Source of the DNA: Chrysomallon squamiferum
Taxonomy: Eukaryota > Mollusca > Gastropoda > Neomphalida > Peltospiridae
Reading direction: 5' to 3'
DNA length: 46,000 bases
Assembly: GCA_012295275.1 (NCBI GenBank)
Contig: CM022673.1
Location: forward strand, 22,339,413-22,385,412
Shown here: positions 42,542 to 46,000 of the stretch, piece after piece
Position numbering within the stretch: the stretch's first letter is position 1
Layout: each line of letters begins with the position of its first letter
Notes under the pieces: model-generated
Databases searched by the model: none
Told to the model about the DNA's origin: nothing
The model's input: only the letters and a program-made list of their open reading frames with translations
Position numbers and translations under genes: made by a program

Positions 42542-42706
42542 TTAAGTATATATTTTAAGTAATTCGAGGATTGTGACATGATGTATAAGGCAAATATATA
42601 TATACCCGTAGTACACGAACTTTTCACAGAAGATTCCTGTGTATTGGCTGAAACACAAACAGTAACCGTTTGTAGTCGGAGTACCGCCATTCTGACATGG
42701 CTGTTC
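42542..42706 (-). CDS. PAN-EGF gene exon with EGF-like module
   Basis: The exon follows ttgtctgcag and reads EQPCQNGGTPTTNGYCLCFS then QYTGIFCE. The NGG, CxC and GxxC pattern is characteristic of EGF repeats, though the usual third cysteine is replaced by P. Beyond FCE the frame stays open for 26 more codons to TAA. That extension looks non-conserved and may be intron. Confidence 0.7.
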   Translation of the reverse strand, partial: EQPCQNGGTPTTNGYCLCFSQYTGIFCEKFVYYGYIYICLIHHVTILELLKIYT

Positions 42707-42789
42707 CTGCAGACAAATTGAAATTATATGTCGATAGATGGATGAATATATATATGTTCGTAAGTATGCTTGTATGCATTTATGTATAA

Positions 42790-42859
<70 letters not shown>

Positions 42860-43205
42860 TTTGCATGTATGGTTAAGAAAACCTGCTACAATTAAAATAT
42901 ATTTATATTTTATTCTGTAAACAAATTTGTATGAATATTTTCATATAAAATGTCTATGTATTTAATCGAATTCAAATAGAGAAATCTTTTGTAAATTATA
43001 AACAGCTTGAATATTTAGTCCTATTTACTGATAAAACAGGACGTCTGTTCTGTCCCAGGCTGTGAAGACGTGCTATCTTTCTGAAAACTACGATAGATCT
43101 TTTCTTTGAATCGATGAATGATGATTTTTTTTGTTAACTATCATATTTATTCTTTAATTCGTATATACATATATACATATTTATTTTTCCTTTTTATTTA
43201 TCTAT

Positions 43206-43244
<39 letters not shown>

Positions 43245-43697
43245 TATACTTGGGAACCTGAAACAAATAGGTGCACGAATTGTTCGCTATATTGCCCACA
43301 CATCTCGTCCATGGATACAACGATGACAACGTGCACACACTGCGATCATCACTGCGACAGATGTTTGCAGACAAGCACCTGTCCTCGTTAGAACATTCTA
43401 CAATACACTCTGTATGACTAGATACCTGTAAGCAACAACTATTATAATGACAATTAATGTTATGCTATTACTACTACTATTATTATTATTACTACAGTTA
43501 CTACTATTAGTACTGCTTCTGCTAGCACTACTGTTATTAATACCAATATCACTATCACTACAGCGACCACTATCACTTTTTCGCCAACCTTTACTATTAT
43601 TTGTTCCATTACTAGCAAAACTGTTACTATTACTATATCTACTACTATCACTACCATCATTAATATTATTACTAAAAACAAACAGAAAAAAATACAC

Positions 43698-43766
<69 letters not shown>

Positions 43767-43986
43767 CAATATTGGTTCGTACAAACGAGGTATCTCGGTT
43801 CAAAAAATTGCTAGTAAAATATAGTTCTGAATATATCACCTCAAAACTGAAAAGTATTGTGTTCACTGTTTGTTGATTTGGACAAACGTGAATCTGCTGA
43901 CCTTTGTACAAATCTATGTCTGACTGTACATGGTTGAAGATGATTAATAACAAAGTCAGGGAACAAATCCACCACGTATTGGCCAT
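42542..43986 (-). CDS. Putative secreted PAN/apple-like plus EGF-like protein, about 159 aa
   Basis: Three coding exons join in phase 0: 43986-43840 (49 codons), 43425-43258 (56 codons) and 42706 to a TAA at 42544-42542 if the last exon is terminal. Residues 1-22 (MANTWWICSLTLLLIIFNHV then QS) form a signal peptide. The second exon is cysteine-rich with C-x3-C-x5-C-x5-C-x7-C-TL spacing, resembling short PAN/apple modules of molluscan secreted proteins. The third has CQNGGTP, then CLC, then YTGIFCE, a four-cysteine EGF-like fold. The product is likely extracellular and adhesive or ligand-binding; partners are unknown. The donor after exon 2 (CAG|gttccc) is weak. The exon 3 end is uncertain: donors at gttcgt, gtgtac or gtatat would permit further exons. 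It converges on tubulin B. Confidence 0.65.
42791..42855. repeat. (GT)n microsatellite
   Basis: About 30 GT units in the intron between the PAN and EGF exons. Confidence 0.95.
43184..43247. repeat. (TTTA)n microsatellite
   Basis: TTTA units lie just downstream (minus strand) of the PAN exon donor. Confidence 0.95.
43258..43425 (-). CDS. PAN-EGF gene exon with PAN/apple-like module
   Basis: The exon follows gttgcttacag and has 56 whole codons with seven cysteines, beginning VSSHTECIVECSNEDRCLSA. It is the only frame without a stop and it matches the phase of the preceding exon. The CTL after a spaced cysteine is typical of PAN folds. Confidence 0.65.
43442..43680. repeat. Degenerate (CTA/ATT)n stretch
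   Basis: Imperfect trinucleotides in the intron between the signal-peptide and PAN exons. They explain the Leu- and Ser-rich open frames there. Confidence 0.85.
43701..43765. repeat. (GA)n microsatellite
   Basis: About 32 uninterrupted GA units in the same intron. Confidence 0.95.
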
Positions 43987-43989
43987 GCT
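43840..43989 (-). CDS. PAN-EGF gene exon with signal peptide
   Basis: A ccttttcag acceptor is followed by AGC and ATG at 43986-43984. Forty-nine codons run to FSFE before GAG|gtgata. A hydrophobic core WICSLTLLLIIF and a VQS|D cleavage context indicate secretion. The acceptor just before the ATG implies an upstream noncoding exon. Confidence 0.65.
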
Positions 43990-44970
43990 CTGAAAAGGAA
44001 ATAAAAACTCTGCGAGATAAAGAATATTTGTCTATCAATATTACAACAAATATACATTAATGTTAAGTATAAAACGATGATAAAGATTAAGAAAGGGAAA
44101 CTGCTGCTAACACATTAATTAACAGTAAAATATCTAATATATTAAATCTACTAAAGGAAGCAAAATCTTTTACCAGGGCTTTCGATACAAAACCACAAAG
44201 TACTGGTTGGAACTTGAAGTATAGAAACTGATTGAAATTTTGTATGTTTATTTTTTTATTATTCGAAGTCTGTAACCTTCATTTAAATACAAGTTGACAC
44301 AATGTCTTTTGTGCCGTACTGGAATTAAATATTCACCACCCATCACAAACTGGGAGAATGTATACTGCCGATGACTCAGTGAGTAGACAGGATAGTATCG
44401 GTGACATGCTGGAGTCAAAACCATCTAAGACTGAGTTTTACCTTCAATAATTACCTTTTAGCGCTGCATTTTTAACTGTACTTTTAATACTTGAGTATGT
44501 GTCTATATATGTTTATATACATACACGTATACACACATACGTACATACGCACATAGATTATTATCGATAGTTCATTGAATTACAAATTCATGTATTGACG
44601 CCGAATTCATTCATTTTTTTCATACATTAAGTCAGTCTGTTTCATTCATTCAATCACAGTCGTTCGTTTATATATTCAGTAAAACAAAATAACAACGTTT
44701 GATAATGTACCGTAGGTAATATGCAATTCTTCTTCGACATATAAAAACTTTAAAACATACGACAGTTTGACAGACACTTTCTATAAGCACTACTAGTTCT
44801 GTTCGTTGGTACTAATTTATATTTCTATCTACATATTTAGTTTAATATAAGTATGACATAGTAAGATATTTTATTTTTATGTTTTTTTTAATTTTTATTT
44901 TTATTTTTATTTTTATTTAGTACAATAAAACTAGTGATTCTGTTATGTAAAAAAGAAATCAAATCATCAT

Positions 44971-44973
44971 AAT

Positions 44974-45052
<79 letters not shown>
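44971..45052. repeat. (ATC)n(ATT)n microsatellite
   Basis: About 10 ATC units change to about 16 ATT units. Confidence 0.95.
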
Positions 45053-45053
<1 letters not shown>

Positions 45054-45119
45054 GTACGTGAACTCTGTCGGTATAATTCCTAATTCGTAAAAACAAAGAT
45101 TCATTGTTTAAAAGGTTGT

Positions 45120-45253
45120 GTTGGTTTTGTTTTTATTTTCTATTCTATACAATATGATTTTATCCTTCGTTGGTTTTGTTTTTATTTTCTATTCTATACA
45201 ATATGATTTTATCCTTCGTTGGTTTTATTTTTATTTTCTATACAATATGATTT
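45120..45253. repeat. 49-bp tandem repeat, three units
   Basis: Units start at 45120, 45169 and 45218 with GTTGGTTTT. Units 1 and 2 are identical. Unit 3 has a G-to-A change and a 5-bp deletion. Confidence 0.9.
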
Positions 45254-45302
45254 AAAAAAAGTTTAGATAATAAAGAGAAGTAGGAATTTGATTAAAACTT
45301 AC

Positions 45303-45366
45303 CTGTATAATTCTGTTTCTTGGAATGAGCAATCAATTAACAATGTGCCATATCACAGGTAACTGA
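45303..45366 (-). other. Candidate 5' noncoding exon of the PAN-EGF gene
   Basis: On the minus strand a very strong donor CAG|gtaagtttt ends a block at 45303. The PAN-EGF start exon has an acceptor directly before its ATG, so an upstream noncoding exon is expected. The upstream boundary is a guess. Another possible donor, CCCTG|gtaaaag, ends at 44174. Confidence 0.35.
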
Positions 45367-46000
45367 AGAAGTTGTTCAGGAACAAAGATGATGATATCGA
45401 TTAGGTGATCAATAACATGCAATCGATAATACAAAATGCAGAAGAGATATTATGGATATGTATACTGCTGCAGCTACTCATATTACAACAACAACAACTA
45501 GTGCTACTACTATTACCACTAGAACTCTTATTACTGCAACTAAACTTTAGAAAACATGGTTGTAAATAATACAAATCAGTCGTCTTTTTAAATTTTATTA
45601 TTATTCTTTCTTTATTTATTTTAGTCATGTTGTATTTTAATATATCCATCAGAAAATAGACAGTTTAAATACAATTGTATCCGTCGTTTCTATATTACAT
45701 CAATATCTATTGGTGAGTTATAATATTTTCTTTTTTTTTTTTTTTTTTATAGATAACAATATATTTATTTTCTTCTTCTTTTTCTTCATTATATATTTAT
45801 TCATTTGCTTTCTTCTTCTACTTCTTCTTACTATTATTATTTGCAACGGTTCAAAATAAATAAAGAAACAAATAATCAAATAATATAAGAATATATACTA
45901 AATGTTATTTAAGTGGTTGAACTAAATACATGAAAAGTATTTCAACGTTTCACTTGCCTGATGTATTTACTCAGTTATCAGATTATGTTTTGGAGTATCA

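Larger units (their letters stand above)
44000..45302. other. Upstream intron or flank of the PAN-EGF gene
   Basis: No coding exon was recognised. It holds a TGACTCA site near 44371, a TATTTAAA near 44281-44288 (minus strand), an (ATC)n(ATT)n repeat at about 44971-45052 and a 49-bp tandem repeat. Confidence 0.5.

Overview
The window looks like nuclear DNA of an animal, most likely a mollusc and plausibly a cephalopod. It is AT-rich and crowded with simple-sequence repeats such as (TGTAG)n, (GA)n, (CA)n, (ATCT)n, (AAT)n and (TTTA)n. Genes are split by introns of up to 4.7 kb with canonical GT-AG splice sites, and one gene carries a PAN/apple-like exon of a kind I associate with molluscan secreted proteins. 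The species assignment is inference. No bacterial, phage or CRISPR features were seen.

Four genes are supported. (1) On the minus strand, 25806 down to 15592, a complete nine-exon phosphatidylinositol 5-phosphate 4-kinase type 2 gene (PIP4K2-like, 412 aa). All exon phases join without a stop. (2) On the plus strand, 28774-34011, an alpha-tubulin gene (451 aa). A first coding exon holds only the ATG and is followed by two larger exons. (3) On the plus strand, about 38212-41026, a second alpha-tubulin gene (450 aa). It is a direct tandem duplicate with the same intron positions; its ATG-only first exon is only tentatively placed. (4) On the minus strand, about 45366 down to 42542, a gene built from small exons. 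It encodes a signal peptide, a PAN/apple-like cysteine-rich module and an EGF-like module, and probably a small secreted protein. It was found by joining exons, not from a long ORF.

Layout: 1-4970 is repeat-dominated with no recognised gene. 4970-5760 is a repeat-poor, CpG-containing island with a perfect RFX X-box and a candidate small exon. 5760-15280 is AT-rich with many microsatellites and no recognised gene. 15280-25960 is the PIP4K2 gene with its 3' end and promoter. 26000-28500 separates the divergently oriented PIP4K2 and tubulin A genes and holds a deleted Tigger/pogo-type DNA transposon. 28500-34300 is tubulin A, with a second Tigger end inside intron 1. 34300-38200 is intergenic. 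38200-41170 is tubulin B. 41170-46000 holds the PAN-EGF gene, which converges on tubulin B.

The most notable observations are these: long stretches of the two tubulin last exons are identical at every base while neighbouring stretches differ at many silent sites, which indicates gene conversion; the second tubulin has a divergent K40 loop; the PIP4K has MRNIF where the vertebrate GTP-sensing enzyme has TRNVF; a compact GC-rich nested hairpin lies in AT-rich DNA; and the PAN-EGF gene is easily missed. The lipid kinase, the cytoskeletal genes and the secreted protein do not form a shared pathway that can be read from the sequence.
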